Translations under genes and position numbers: made by a program
In this document: piece by piece, positions 34,221 through 47,134 of the stretch
Layout: each line of letters starts with the position of its first letter
Numbering within the stretch: the stretch's first letter is position 1
The notes under the pieces: generated by a model
What the model was told of the DNA's origin: nothing
Database searches by the model: none
What the model saw: only the letters and a program-made list of their open reading frames with translations
Assembly (NCBI GenBank): GCA_036874045.1
Contig: CM072340.1
Span: 5,099,001 to 5,163,000, forward strand
Direction of reading: 5' to 3'
DNA: 64,000 bases
Origin: Cymodocea nodosa
Taxonomy: Eukaryota; Streptophyta; Magnoliopsida; Alismatales; Cymodoceaceae

Positions 34221-35458
34221 TATAAGATCGTTATATCACAAGAGGGGGGGTGAATTGTGTCTTTAGTAATTAAAATTACTAGCAGATAAAACAAGAGCAC
34301 AAAACACTCGTAAATAAAATTCTATTCTTTATAAATTTTAAAGACAGAATTTACAATATCTTTTTAGCTCAATTCCCTTCTTGACGGTTTTGATACAGTA
34401 ATGTTCGATATACAATTCAAGTAGAAAATGAAGTCCTTATTCAAAACTAATTTCGAATTGTATAAAACCTGATCTTTATGCACGTAGCTCCTTTCCTTCT
34501 TTTTGCTCAGCTTCTGTATCTCTTCTTCTCTAGTTGTTGAATTTCTAGACTTCTTGCGTTTGCAACTTCTTTTCCGAAATTGCTTGGAATTTCGAACTTC
34601 TTCTAATCTTGGAGAATTTTTCTAAATATGAATATTCAAATTTAACTTTTCAGTTTGGGATCCGAATTGAATATTCAGACTTGGTTTTTGAGATTAGGAT
34701 CCTCATTGTAACGTAGATCATACTCTCTATTAGTAGTCGAACTCTGTCTTCACATTCAGCATGTTCATCTACTTAATCCATAATCTACGTACTAATTTTT
34801 TCTTTAATTCAAATTACTATCTTTTTGAATTTCCACTTTCTCCACTATCATTTTGAATTCCCACGATCTCCACTCGTAGATTCACTAAAACTTTATCTTC
34901 CTAGAGTTTTGTGGAATATCTTCTAAGTCTTCGTTTTAGTCGAACACTTATCCTTTAAGTCTTGTAAAAACTTGAACACTTATCTGTAACTCTTCGAGTT
35001 TTTGCACCTACAAAACATGTGACTAAACATAGCAAACTTATCTGTTCATTAGTCATTTTATAAAACTCGAACAATTATCTATCCATGTGCATAAAAACTC
35101 GAATAGTTATCTAACTCTTTGATTTTCATACCGAACGCACATGGAAAACATGTGACAACTTAAAACATTAAAAACACACGTGCATATAACTTAACTATAC
35201 GAGTTTTTAACATAACTCTTCGACTAAATCGAAACGTTAACTATCCGAAAGTTTAACTGTTTGAAATTCTAACTATCCAAAAATTTTAACTATCCGAAAA
35301 CTGTAACTATCTGAAAGTTAACTATCCAAAATTAAAATGAAACTTTTCGATAACTTGTCAACATTTAATTACGTGACTATTTTACTTAGAAAATATTATT
35401 TAGACTTATTTATATAAACTTTAATAAAGCATTTATCATCAAAACAAAATTCCTAACA
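34221..35458 (-). repeat. CO-2 3' LTR
   Basis: 1238 bp. The outer end has decayed from TG to TA (TATAAGATCG). The inner end is complementary to TGTTAGGAATTTTG, followed by ATCTCCCCCTTTTT, the complement of the purine tract. It holds a dense array of TAACTATCCGAAA motifs at 35225-35340. Confidence 0.92.
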
Positions 35459-35764
35459 ATCTCCCCCTTTTTGATAATGTCAAAACCTAATAGGTCAAAT
35501 AATCTTTCTCGCCCTTTTTGGTATTATAAAAAAGTAAATAAAATGTAAGGATGAAAAACTTTGCTAAGTATATATCATTTAAAAAGACATTTTTAAGCAT
35601 GCATAACTATCGTGGATAAGAATAAACTGTTTGAAAAAACTTGTCAAAAACAAGTATATGATCGTTAAATGTAGTAAACAATTTACATAATGTGATTGCT
35701 TTACACAAGTAATTTTTGGTAACAAATTACAATAAATAAATCATGCAATACATAATTTGTATAA

Positions 35765-38353
35765 TCACAAGCCTCTTTGTCTTTGAAAAAGATTGATCAG
35801 AGTATTTGAAATTTGCCTTGCAATTTCTGTACTTACTCTGTTGATCTGATCAATTATTGCTTGATCTAAATCAGAATGTGAAACTTGTGACGGTTGCTAC
35901 AAAAATTCATTATTTATGTCTGTATGTAAATCTGTATGTGTATTTGTATTTATACTTGTATTTGTATTTGTATGTTGCTATTGTTCTGAAAACTGTGTCA
36001 ACTGTTGTTGTTGCTATTGTGACTGATTTTGCCAATCCTGTTGTTGTTGCTGTCGAATTACAAGTGTATCTACTTCCTAGTATTTTTGTAGTTCTTTTGC
36101 AGAGAAAGATCTTGATTTTAATCTTTTCTATGGCCAAGGTGTAATATTTGTTTGACTTGCCACAATTCTCAAAAGTGTGTCACCATAAAATAATTTACTC
36201 TGCAAGTTTAAGATATAAGAAACAAAAATATCATACTAGTTCACCTGTATATGGTTAATTAATGCATATGTAGCATAAAGACAGCATCTACCAACCTCTG
36301 CACCATGACCAAACCTCTGAAAGAGTGAAGCATGCAGTATTTTTGCAATAAAGCGTGCTTGGTCATTTAAGTCATTTGGTAATCTCATTGGATTGTTGGT
36401 ACTCAAATCTTTGGCTAAACTTTTAATGTCCCATCCCAATTGATAAACCTGCTTTCTTTCTGATAATTTAACTCCTTCAATTTTTAGACCAAGTACTTGA
36501 TAAAGTAATTTTGGAGTTAAATATATATCGTAGTCTTGTATATTGGAAACAAGAATACCTTCTTCCACTATTAAGTTTGAGTAAAAACAACTTATAATTT
36601 CTAGTATAACTAGATGGCCTAGCTGTTGTGGAAGTAGAGTCAACAAGCCTTGAAATTCAAACATTTCTCATATATGTGCCATCCCTTCAAACTTAACTAG
36701 TCTTGAATATAAAACTGTAAAAGTTTTATATGTCTGAAATTTTTCATAACAGGAACTATTTCTGAACCATAATAATGTATGTTCGTCTAAATTCTATTTA
36801 GAATTGGGTATTTTCTTGTCATGATGTTCTGATCTGGGACTTGTTTTAATATTATCAGTAGCATCTATATTTTCAGATCTTTCAGAACTGGTGGAATTTC
36901 TATCGAAGCTAGGATAAATGTTTGAAATATCTGTTATTATCGTATCAATAATCTACTGAATTTCCTCTATTTGTTCTTCTTGAAACATATTAGTATCAAT
37001 AGTCTCGATATTGTTTTGTCTATCAGCAACATTTATTTCTATAATTGGTCTATATAACAACTGTCTCTATATGAAAGAATGTTCTATATCTATTTGTGTA
37101 ATAGAATCATCTTGTATTTCTAAAATTTCTAGAATTGAGACATTGGCAGTGTTATATTCTATTTGTAACTGTGTAGTTTGTTGATTATATATATTTATCA
37201 ACAAATATATTATATACTATAACAGACATAATCACATGTAGAAACTATAGTATAAGCAACTATACCAAAAATCGAAAGTCTCTATCTAAGATATAGTAAG
37301 AGGAAGAATAGTTGTACATTCCTCTTCAGATGAAATATCATCAAAATTCATAGACTCAGTGTCTATGTCATCAAAAATGTCATCAAAATTGATATCACCT
37401 GTATATATATCATTAAAATTTCCTACATGTTCTCTTTTCATAGGAAAAGAATGTTGGCTTGCAACATGATGTGAAAAACTATCCATTGTATTAAAAGAAA
37501 CATTATGCACTAATGTGACACAATACCTTAGAGTGTATGCTTGTAATCCGATATTTGTCACATCTGTTGGGATTCTTGAAACAAAATCCTATCCAACTTG
37601 TGCAATGGAACATAGTTTTCCATTTTTCAATGATTCTTCTCTTTGTTGCAATATGCCTTTTACACCTATAGTCAGTTCAAAATATTCTAATGTCTTCTTC
37701 TTTTTCTAACTATATGTCTGCAGTGTTTTTGGTTATTCAGGAGGTTTTAAAGTTTTCTTAATTTCTCCTATTAAAGGCACTTGTGGTCTTGATGGTCCTT
37801 TACCATGATGCCTAGGTTGTAATAATGGAATATAGAGTTTTAAGCTCTCAACCCTTGCCATTTTTAGTTGATAAACTTTTTGTCCTTCACTTCAAAGGCC
37901 CATTTTCCAAATGGTAGTTTTCTATTCATCAATAAATTGTTGAATGTTGTCTAAAACAGTCGGGGGAAAATAATGTTGGGAATACAAAGATTCTAATTTC
38001 TTGTTGGTATTTTCTATCATTGGTCCCCATTTCTTTTCATAATAAGTAATAGACTATACTGATTTTACAGGTACTTATCTAGAACTTGTAACAACTGCAG
38101 GGTTAGGTTGTAAAGTTCATTTCCACATTTGTAACGTGGAAAGTTCGATCTGTTTTATTCTAAACTATGTTTTAGCATAATTTCAGATAAATTTCCATCA
38201 GAAATTTTTCTCGTCTTGAACAACTTTTCTAATTTCATGTAGTACTTCATTAGAAAAAGTATACCTTGAGTAAATGTCGTTGATCTCATTTTCTATCTTT
38301 TGAAGTTCCATCTCTCTTTTCTGTACTTTTGACATTCTACCACGTCCTAACAT
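35765..38353 (-). pseudogene. Extra ORF of CO-2 (accessory protein, copia version)
   Basis: A single frame of 863 codons from ATG at 38353 (MLGRGRMSKVQKREMELQK) to the stop at 35765, with about a dozen nonsense codons but no frameshift. The N-terminus is a basic, coiled-coil-like helix. A block near 37900 reads KVYQLKMARVESLKLYIPLL. The Asp-rich part is at about 37430-37300. The conserved domain begins at about 36664 (MFEFQGLLTLLPQQLGH, LTPKLLYQVLGLKIEG) and is followed by KLFYGD and KRLKSRSF. The C-terminus is Gln- and Thr-rich, then a helix. The domain is homologous to that in PG-B3 and PG-B4. It is the only full-length copia version in the window. Function unknown. Confidence 0.85.
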
Positions 38354-40320
38354 TGTCGATTAATCTTTGTTGTTCACTGTAGAACTTAGTGGAAGTAAAG
38401 ATTGTGAAACTAGGGTTTTACCAAGGTAGAAACACGAAAGGTTGTCAGTAAAACATTTATAACTCTTCGAGTTTAGAAACGGATTCAATCATTGAAATCA
38501 TAAATATAAGATCCGTTATTGATAAATAACTTGAATGCTTACAATAACTGTACGAGTTTTACAACCGACAAAAGCAGAATACTTAGCATAACTGTTCGTG
38601 TATAGAAAATAACTACGAGCTAAGTGAAAATTGAGAAAACTCGAAGACTTATGATAACTATTCGAGTTTTGTAAGTTGTAAAACACATAACTATACGATA
38701 AACAAGAATAGTTATTGTCATATTTTAAGTCTTTCATAAAAATATAATAATATTAAGTTAACTATTCGAGTTTCTCGGATGAATATGTGAAAAAGTCGAA
38801 GACTTAAGCATAACTCTTCAAGTTTCTTAAAAGAATAAAATAGAAGAATTTAAAATAGAAACTTAGAGAGAAATCTACCTATTCGAGTTTGTAGAAGAGT
38901 AAAAACTTAACAATACGAAAAACTCTCAGGGTTAGATAAAATAGCTGAAATCAAGTGAAATATATAACTATACATTAAACTAACTAAATGAGTCTAACTT
39001 TTTATCAGTATAAGTTCTAGAATATTTGCATTTGATTAAATGTACCATTCTTTGTCATTGTTTGCTCCCCCTACATAAATGTAGTCTAGAGAATCTATGG
39101 CGTACTTAATATTAGGTTGCCAAGCCCTAATAGATTTGTCATTAAAGTCCAAGATTAGCTGACTTAAGTTGGTTGCTAAGCCTTAAATAGATTTGTCATT
39201 TAAGTTAAAATTCTAACATACTTAAACTGGGTTGCGAAGCCCTAAACAGATTTGTCATTTAAGTTCAAAATCTAGCATACTTAAACTAGGTTGTGAAGCC
39301 CTAAATAGATTTGTCATTTAAGTTCAAAATCTAGCATACTTAAACTGGGTTGCGAAGCCCTAATAGATTTGAGTCTCTCTATAATTTTTTTTTATTTTTT
39401 AAATACAGAAATAAGTAGTAGATTTAACAATTTAGACTTTCTGGCTTTTATCTTATTCAGTTTACAAAAGAAAATTCATAGAGATATACCTTCAAGTAAC
39501 TTAAAAGAATTTAATAATGAGTACACGAACTTAAGAAGATAAATACATTACATTATTTGTCAAGGATAGATAATAACGAAGAAAATTAACAAAGATTATA
39601 TGCATAGATTATGGCAGAATTGTTATAACACCTATAAAAGAAATTAAGTTTGAGTACATTGCCTCTTTTTTCTTTTAATTTATATATATATATTTTATGT
39701 ATTACCTCACACAATATCATCTTTTTACGTTATCACAATCCCTTGCTTAGGGGAAAGATAACTAGTTACTCAGTGATAAGTGAGAACAAGTAACTTTTTT
39801 TTAAATTTTTTATAACTTAAATAGAACCTAAATTACTTGTAAAATGAGTTTTCAATCAACACATCCCAAACCGGTTTATTCAAGTGACTAGGGTTTAAGA
39901 TCCCCCAACGGACTTAATTACTCAAGCAATTGTAGACAAACAATAAAATAAGATAGTAAATTGAATAAGAAATTAAATTCTAAAATCTTAATTTTTCAAT
40001 AGTATGTTAATAACTTTCCTTTAATAAACAGTACATATTTTCAATGTATTTTCCAATTAAAATCTCTATAATGGCGTATACATAAGTAACAAAAATACAA
40101 TTGGCACTCATATTGAATTAAATTAACTTTCCTTAAGTAACCTTTTCTGAATTTTTCTTAAATAAATTGACATCAATAAAAATCAGAATTTCATAAATTC
40201 TTAACTACCAAAAAATAGTAATTCTAAAATAGATATTTTGAGTTTTTTTTTTTAATAAAGAAATTAAATTCTAAAGCTACCTTATAACAAACCAAAATGT
40301 TATGCAATGAATAGGACAAT
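38354..40320 (-). other. CO-2 noncoding interval replacing pol
   Basis: About 2 kb with no coding potential. Bases 38420-38960 resemble the CO LTR in motif content (CTCGAAGAGTTA, CTCGAATAGTTA). The part next to the extra ORF looks like a leader, with AAACCCTAG about 60 bp before the ATG. Bases 39115-39375 are a 59-bp tandem repeat. The rest (39376-40320) is AT-rich and I recognise nothing in it. Confidence 0.6.
39115..39375. repeat. 59-bp tandem repeat, about 4.5 units
   Basis: Units start with GGTTGCGAAGCCCTAAA at 39115, 39171, 39230, 39289 and 39348, a spacing of 56, 59, 59 and 59. The last three units are nearly identical, which suggests recent local duplication. Confidence 0.92.
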
Positions 40321-40901
40321 TTAAACATCAAATAACCTACAAATACTAAGTTCTTGTGCATGCTTTTGATTTTCATCTTTAAATTTATTCAACGTAGAGT
40401 TCAGAAAATCAATCTTATTTTTAGATTCATCTATCATTTTCCTAGTGTTCTTTCCTTCTGTTTTTACTTTCTTATATTTTCTAACCAGTCTATTGTATTC
40501 AACAAGTAATCCATCAAAACTATCAAAACTAGCATTTTGATCAGAAGATACCTCACTAGATTTTGCCATGAATCATACATTTGCTAGATTTTCTTCTGAA
40601 TCTGATGTTGATAAGGATTCATTAACTGATGTTGAATCCTTTGTTGCTTCACTTTGTGAAGCTGAAGAGTCATCCCATGTCACTTTAACTGCCATTCTCT
40701 TTTTGAATTTGTTATTCCTGAAATTCCTCCTCGAATTCTTTTTATCTTTGTTGAAAGGACAATCAGTTTGAAAGTAACCTAGCCTGTTGCACTTGTAGCA
40801 TATGATTTTGTCTTTCATGCATGACTTCTTCTCCATATCTCTAGATGTCTTTGCTAACCTGAAGTTCCTATGTTTCTTCAATAGATTTCTAAATTTTCTG
40901 G
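40321..40901 (-). pseudogene. CO-2 gag, C-terminal part
   Basis: Read leftward it encodes SAKTSRDMEKK-like sequence, then the zinc knuckle region CYKCNRLGYFQTDC, where the knuckle His has become Tyr. A Ser/Asp-rich stretch follows, then a coiled coil (ENKNKIDFLNSTLNKF-like). It ends LSICRLFDV at 40321, where homology with CO-3 gag is lost. The N-terminal part is at 50860-51587. The two are separated only by CO-3 and its TCTGG/TTTGG duplication. Confidence 0.9.
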
Positions 40902-42104
40902 TGTTAGGAATTTTGTTTTGATGATATATGCTTTATTAAAGTTTTTAAATAATTCTAAATAATATTCTTTAAGTATATTTCTCTAAGTATAATAGTTAAC
41001 AAATTATCGGAAAGTTTCATTTTTATGTCGGATAAGATAAAGATTTCTGAAGAGTTAGATTTTCGATAGTTAAAATTTTGGATAGTTAACATTTCGTTTT
41101 TGTCGAATAGTTTATGTTAAAAACTCATATAGTTGAGTTATCTACGCGTGTGTTTTTAATGTTTTAAGTTGTCACATGCTTTCCATTTGTGTTCGGTAAT
41201 GAAAATTGAATAGTTAGATAACTGTTCAAGTTTTTATACGCATGGATAGATAAATCTTCGAGTTTTATAAAATGACTAACGAACAGATAAGTTTGCTATG
41301 TTTAGTCACGTGTTTTGCAGGTGCAAAAACTTGAAGAGTTACAGATAAGTATTCGAGTTTTTACAGGACTTAAAGGACAAGTGTTCGACTAAATCAAAGA
41401 CTTAGAAGATATTCTACAAGACTCCAGGAAGATAAAGTCTCGGTGAATCTATGAGTGGAGATCGTGGAAATTCAAAATTATAGCGGAGAAAGTGGAAACT
41501 CAAAAAGATAGTAATTTGGATTAAAGAAAAAATTAGTACATGGATTATGGATTAAGTGGATGAACATGTTGAATGTGAGAACATAGTTCGACTACTAATA
41601 GAGAGTACGAGCTACATTACAACATAGGATCCCAATCTCAAAAACCAAGTTTGAATATTCAATCTAGATCCCTAACTGTAAAGTTAAGTTTGAATATTCA
41701 TATTCTGAAAAATTCTCCAACATTAGAAGAAGTTTGAAATTCTAAGCAATTTCAGAAAAGGAGGTGCAAACGCAAGAAGTCTGGAAACTCGACAACTGGA
41801 GAAGAAGAGATACAGAAGCTGAGCAAAGAGAAAGAAAGAAGCTGTGTGCATAAAGATAAGGTTTTATACAATTCAAAATTAGTTTCGAATAAGAGCTTTG
41901 TTTTTCTATTTGAATTGTATATCGAACATTACTGTATCAAAACTTTCAAGAAGGGAATTGACCTGAAAAGATATAGTAAATTAAGTCTTTACATAAAGAA
42001 TAGAATTTCATTTACGAGTGTTTTGTGCTCTTGTTTTATCTGCTAGTATTTTAATTACTAAAGACACAATTCACCCCCCCTCTTGTGATACAAACGATCC
42101 AACA
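40902..42104 (+). repeat. CO-3 5' LTR
   Basis: 1203 bp, TGTTAGGAATTTTG to GATCCAACA. It contains CGGATAAG/GATAGTTAA motifs near the start and a C-rich run (TCACCCCCCCTC) just before the end, the mirror of the G run at the CO-2 LTR edge. Confidence 0.95.
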
Positions 42105-42106
42105 AT

Positions 42107-42118
42107 TGGTATGAGAGC
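42107..42118 (+). other. CO-3 primer binding site (tRNA-iMet)
   Basis: TGGTATGAGAGC follows the LTR after two bases. It matches the common copia site TGGTATCAGAGC with one change. Confidence 0.88.
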
Positions 42119-42199
42119 ATCTTATCTTAATTAAGAGCTTTTATTTCTCTATTTAGGAATCAATTTTTCCTATCATTTTCTCAAGATCATTTGTTTAAA

Positions 42200-44213
42200 A
42201 TGGATAATACTGAAATCTTAGTTATGACTGAGGGACAGACCACTAATCGTCCTCTTATGTTCGAAGGTAGCAATTATGGCTACTGGAAATATAGGATGAA
42301 AGTATTCTTTTAGTCAATCGATTTCAAATTATGACATATAATTAGCAATCCTATAGTGTTAGTTACAACTCCATATGATACTTGGACTTTTGATGAAAAG
42401 GAGCGAATGACATTGATTGCTAAAGGTTTAAACATCTTGTTTTGTGCTTTATCTCACGATCAATTTAATAAAGTTTCTGTATATCAAACTGCATATGAGA
42501 TATGGCATGCATTAGAAGTTGCCAACGAAGTACTAACCAAGTCAAGGAATCTAAGATTAATATGTTAGTAGATAAATATGAGCTTCTTAAAATGCACGAA
42601 AATGAATGTATGTCTGACATGTTTTCCCATTTTCTTGAGATTGTAAATTCATTAAAATCTTTAGGCAAGAAATTCAAGGAAAAAGACTTGGTAAGAAAGA
42701 TCCTTAGATCTTTAACTAAAATTTGGGCTCAAAAGACAACATCTATTGAAGACTCCAAAGATTTAAATACATATACTCTCGATGATCTCATAGGAAATCT
42801 AACAGCCTATGAAGTACAACATTTAGATCCAAAAGGTAAAAATCCTAGAAGGGATCTAACTTTTGAGGCTGATAAAGTCTCAGAAGTCACTAGTGATTCT
42901 AACGATGATTTACTGTTGTTGACTAGAAAATTTAGAAATCTGTTGAAGAAACGCAGGAACTTCAGGTCAGCAAAGACATCTAGAGATATGGAGAAGAAGT
43001 CATTCACGAAAGACAAAATCATATGCTACAAGTGCAACAGACCAGGTCACTTTCAAATTGATTGTCCGCTCAACAAAGATAAGAAGAATTCGAGGAGGAA
43101 TTTTAGGAGTAAGAAATTCAGAAAGAGAAGGGCACTTAAAGTGACATGGGATGACTCTTCAGCTTCACAAAGTGAAGAAACAAAGGATTCAACATCAAAC
43201 AATGACTCCTCATCAACATCAGATTCAGAAGAAAATCTGGCAAACGTATGCTTCATGGCAAAATCTAGTGAGGTATCCTCTAATCAAAATGCTAACTTTG
43301 ATAGTTTTGATGGATTACTTGTTGAATACAATAGACTCGCCAGAAAATATAAGAAAGTAAAAATAGAAGGAAAGAACACTAGGAAAATGCTAGATGAATC
43401 TGAAAATAAGGTTGATTTTTTGAACTCTACGTTGAATAAATTTAAAGAAGAAAATCAAAGGCATGCATAGGAAATTTTAAAGTTTACTGCAATAGAAAGA
43501 AAATTTCATGCTAATCGTGAAAATTTAATTGTTGATAAGAAGAAAATGATTTGTGAAATTGAAAAACTGGAACTGACTATTACTGATTTAAATTCAAAAA
43601 TTGATATGTTAAAGATTAAGGTTTGCGATCAAAAAGCTATATTAAGTAAATGGAATAATAGTCAAACTATAACAAATGAACTTAGTAGTAAAATATCAAA
43701 TGTAGAAAAACATGGTATTGGTTTACACGATGCATCTTCTAAAAATTATATATTGCATGATGGTACTACTAAAAATAATGTCTTTATTTTCAGTACTAAG
43801 AATAGTAAGAGAAAAACTATTCCGTGTGTAATTAAAAAGGGAGAAAAATATGTGCAAATTGATAAAATGCAGCATATAAATGATAGCACACGATGCAAAA
43901 ATGTCAAAAGAAATTTTCAGAAAAATCAAGCTAAGACATTTGAGAATCTTAATATTCTTGATCAATTTTCTTCATATTTAAAGAATATCGGATATTGGAA
44001 ATCAAATAATGTCAAAAATAAAAATTTCAACTCTAGTTTACATAGAGATAAATGTTCTGATAATTATAACACTAAGAGAAAGAAATGAAAAAATAATTAT
44101 CAGAAAATAGATAAGTTGAAGTCTAAAAATACGGATTATTTTGATATAACTCTCTCTAAAATTCTTGGATCCACTCAAAAATGGGTTCCAAGAGATAAAA
44201 TCTCTTTTTGACT
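42200..44213 (+). pseudogene. CO-3 gag
   Basis: Starts MDNTEILVMTEGQTT at 42200. The copia gag core follows (MFEGSNYGYWKYRMK, FLEIVNSLKSLGKKF). Two early stops lie near 42312 and 42330. A one-base loss near 42530 (GAAGTACT, against GAAGGTACT in CO-2) shifts the frame. The zinc knuckle CYKCNRPGHFQIDC is intact at about 43024-43065. A Ser-rich region and a long coiled coil (NENKVDFLNSTLNKF-like) follow, with a TAG at 43468 and a TGA at 44086. The protease continues in a different frame, so a further frameshift lies at about 44205-44235. Gag is the structural protein of the particle. Confidence 0.9.
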
Positions 44214-44234
44214 ATTTTGTAGGTACAAAAATCA

Positions 44235-45197
44235 AAATGGATAATGGACAGTGGAGCATCCAGCCACATGACTAGAGATATACAATTACTTACAGAAATA
44301 ACAAAGACCAAGAATGGACAAGTTACCTTTGGAAATAAAAGCAAAACAAATATCCTTGGGTTTGGCAAGGTTCAGGTAACTGAGAAATGCTTTATAAATG
44401 ATGTCTTACTAGTGGAAAACTTAGGTTTTAATTTATTGAGTGTTCCTGTTTTAATGAAGTTTTATAGAGTAATTTTTGAAAAAGATTCTTGTAAAATTAT
44501 AGACATGTCTACAAACGAAATTTTATTCACTACATACAAGAAAGGATCCATTTGTATTCTAAATTTGCCTTCTGATATTATTAAAGACAATGCTTGCTTA
44601 ATTGCAAAATCAGATGAAGTTATTTTATGGCATAGAAGGTTAGGACACTCAAATTTAAAATTATTACAAAAGCTATCTAAAAAGAATCTAGTTAGAGGTT
44701 TACCTAGTATTAAGTACTCGAAAGAGTTTATCTATGATGCATGTGAACTAGGTAAATTACATAAAACATCCTTTAAAAGTTTAAATGAAATAACAAGCAA
44801 AAGAGTATTAGAACTAGTGCATATGGATTTATTTGGACCTACTAGGACAACCAGTCTAGGAGGTAAACATTATGCTTTTGTACTAGTTGATGACTATTCT
44901 AGATTTACTTGGGTCTATTTTCTAGCTAATAAAACTGAATTTTTTGAAATATTTAAGATATTATGTAATAAAGTTCAGAATGAGCAAAATGTTAAAATTC
45001 AAAAACTTAGGAGTGATCATGGTACAGAATTTGATAATGATCAAATGGACACCTTTTGTGAAGAATTAGGCATAGATCATAGGTACTCATTTCCAAGAGC
45101 TCCTTTACAAAATAGGATAGTAGAACGTAAAAACAGATCACTTCAGGAAATGTCCAGAACCATGTTAAATGAGAATAAGTTACCCATATTTCTCTAG
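44235..45197 (+). pseudogene. CO-3 protease and integrase
   Basis: The protease active site is KWIMDSGASSHMTRD at 44235-44280. The integrase zinc finger spans LWHRRLGHSNLKLLQK to YDACELGK; the first Cys of the CxxC pair has changed to Tyr. The core has VHMDLFGP (Asp), LRSDHGTEF (Asp) and NRIVERKNRSL (Glu). The frame ends at a TAG at 45195. The protease cuts the polyprotein and the integrase inserts the cDNA. The frame continues after the stop towards TACYVINRVHL and the GKL-type C-terminal part. Confidence 0.93.
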
Positions 45198-47133
45198 GTA
45201 GAAGTAGTTCATACAGCATGCTATGTTATAAATAGAGTACATCTAAGACCAATTTTAGATAAAACTCCTTATGAGATATGGTATAATAGGGTTCCTAAAA
45301 TAAGTTATTTAAAACCCTTTAGCTGTAAGTGTTTTATTTTAAACACTAAGGAATGAAGAGACAAATTTAAAGCCAAATCAAATGAGGGTATTTTTGTTGG
45401 TTATTCCATTAGAAGTAAGGCATATAGAGTTTATAATAAACCAACAAAAACCATTGAGGAAACCCTACATGTAAAATTTCATGAAAATTCTCATTTGGAT
45501 GTGTGACATGCTAAATAGGAAACCCTACATGTAAATTTTGATTTAAAAATTCTCCTAGAAATGGTATCAAATGATTTTAACAGAGAAATTAAGAGATTAT
45601 CTGATGGAATAAGAAATATAAACTTAAATGATGAAAATTTAGAAGAAAATAATGTCATACCTATAGAAAATATGGAACAACATAGAAATTAGCGTTATGC
45701 TTCATCTCATCCTATCGATCAGATAATAGGTGATCCTAATTAAGGAGTTAGGACTAGGTCATCAGTAGTCAACATTTGTGGTGCTTATTCATTTGTTTCT
45801 TTACTAGAACCTAAGAAAATTGAAGATGCCTTAGAAGATGAATTTTGGTATTTAGCTATGCAAGATGTGCTAAATCAATTTATAAGAAATGAGGCATGGG
45901 ATCTAGTTCCACCACCTGAAAATCAGTCCATAATAGGAACAAGGTGGGTATTTAGAAACAAAGTAGATCAAGATAGACATATAGTTAAAAATAAAGCTAG
46001 ATTAGTTGTTCAAGGTTACAAGCAAGAGGAAGGAATTGACTATGATGAAACATTTGCTCCTGTTGCTAGACTAGAATCAATATGAATTTTGTTAGCATAT
46101 GCTTGTTATATGGATTTCAAATTATATCAAATAGATGTTAAGACTGCCTTTTTAAATGGATATATAAAAGAAGAAGTGTATGTAAAACAACTTCCAGGTT
46201 TTGAAGATTCAAAACATCCTGAGTATGTTTATAAGCTTATGAAGGCACTATATGGCCTTAAACAAGCCCCTAGATCTTGGTATGAGAGATTATCTAAATT
46301 CCTTATGGAAAAAGGGTATTCTATGGGAAAGGCAGATCACACTCTTTTTATCAAGAAGATCGAAAAAGATATATTAGTAGTTCAAATCTATGTAGATGAC
46401 ATCATATTTGGAGCAACAAATGATAAATTAGTTGAGTCCTTTTCGGATGACATGACTAATCAATTTGAAATGAGTATGATGGGTGAACTATCATTTTTTC
46501 TAGGCTTACAAATTAAGCAATTAGATCAGGGTACTTTTATTTCATAAGAAAAATATACTCAAGATTTATTAAAGAGGTTTGGTTTAGACAACACTAAAAC
46601 AAAGAATACACCAATGAGTACTATCACCAAGTTGGACAAAGATGACTCTGGAAAAATTGTAGATGTAAAACAATATAAAAGTATGATTGGTTCATTACTT
46701 TATTTAACAGCTAGTCGACTAGATATTATGTTTAGTGTGTGTACTTGTGCTAGATATCAATCTAATCCTAAGGAATCACATCTACTTGCTGTTAAACAAA
46801 TTTTTAAGTATCTATTAGGAACCATTAATTTCGGATTGTTTTACTTTAAACACAGTTCTTTAAATTTAATAGGTTATAGTAATGCTGATTTCGTAGGATG
46901 TAAGTCTGAAAGAAAAAGCACTAGTGGTAATTGTCAATTATTAGGAAATTCTTTAGTGTCATGGTTTAGCAAAATGTAAAATTGTGTAGCATTATCTACA
47001 ACTGAAGCTGAATATATAGTTGTTGTACTTTGCTATGCTCAAATCCTATGGATCAGACAAACTTTAAAAGATTTTAATTTAGCCTATGAACCAACTAAGA
47101 TTTTCTGTGATAGTAGTTCAGCAATAAGTATAT
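45198..47133 (+). pseudogene. CO-3 integrase C-terminus, reverse transcriptase and RNase H
   Basis: After the stop, integrase continues (SYLKPFSCKCFILN, GIFVGYS). A local duplication of about 70 bp carrying GGAAACCCTACATGTAAA lies at 45455-45540. RT starts at about 45820 ([34 protein letters not shown]), then [12 protein letters not shown] and the catalytic YVDDIIFGA at about 46390. RNase H is at about 46870-47130 (GYSNADFVGCKSERKSTSG, STTEAEYIV). The end of RNase H is deleted at 47133. In-frame stops are at 46083, 46545 and 46977, among others. Confidence 0.92.
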
Positions 47134-47134
47134 A

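Noticed and set aside
35857..36144. Plus-strand frame rich in Tyr, Leu and Val near 35900
   Set aside because: It is the antisense of the Gln/Thr-rich repeat tail of the CO-2 extra ORF.
39115..39375. CRISPR-like array
   Set aside because: The 59-bp units are contiguous tandem copies without spacers, in a plant nuclear context.
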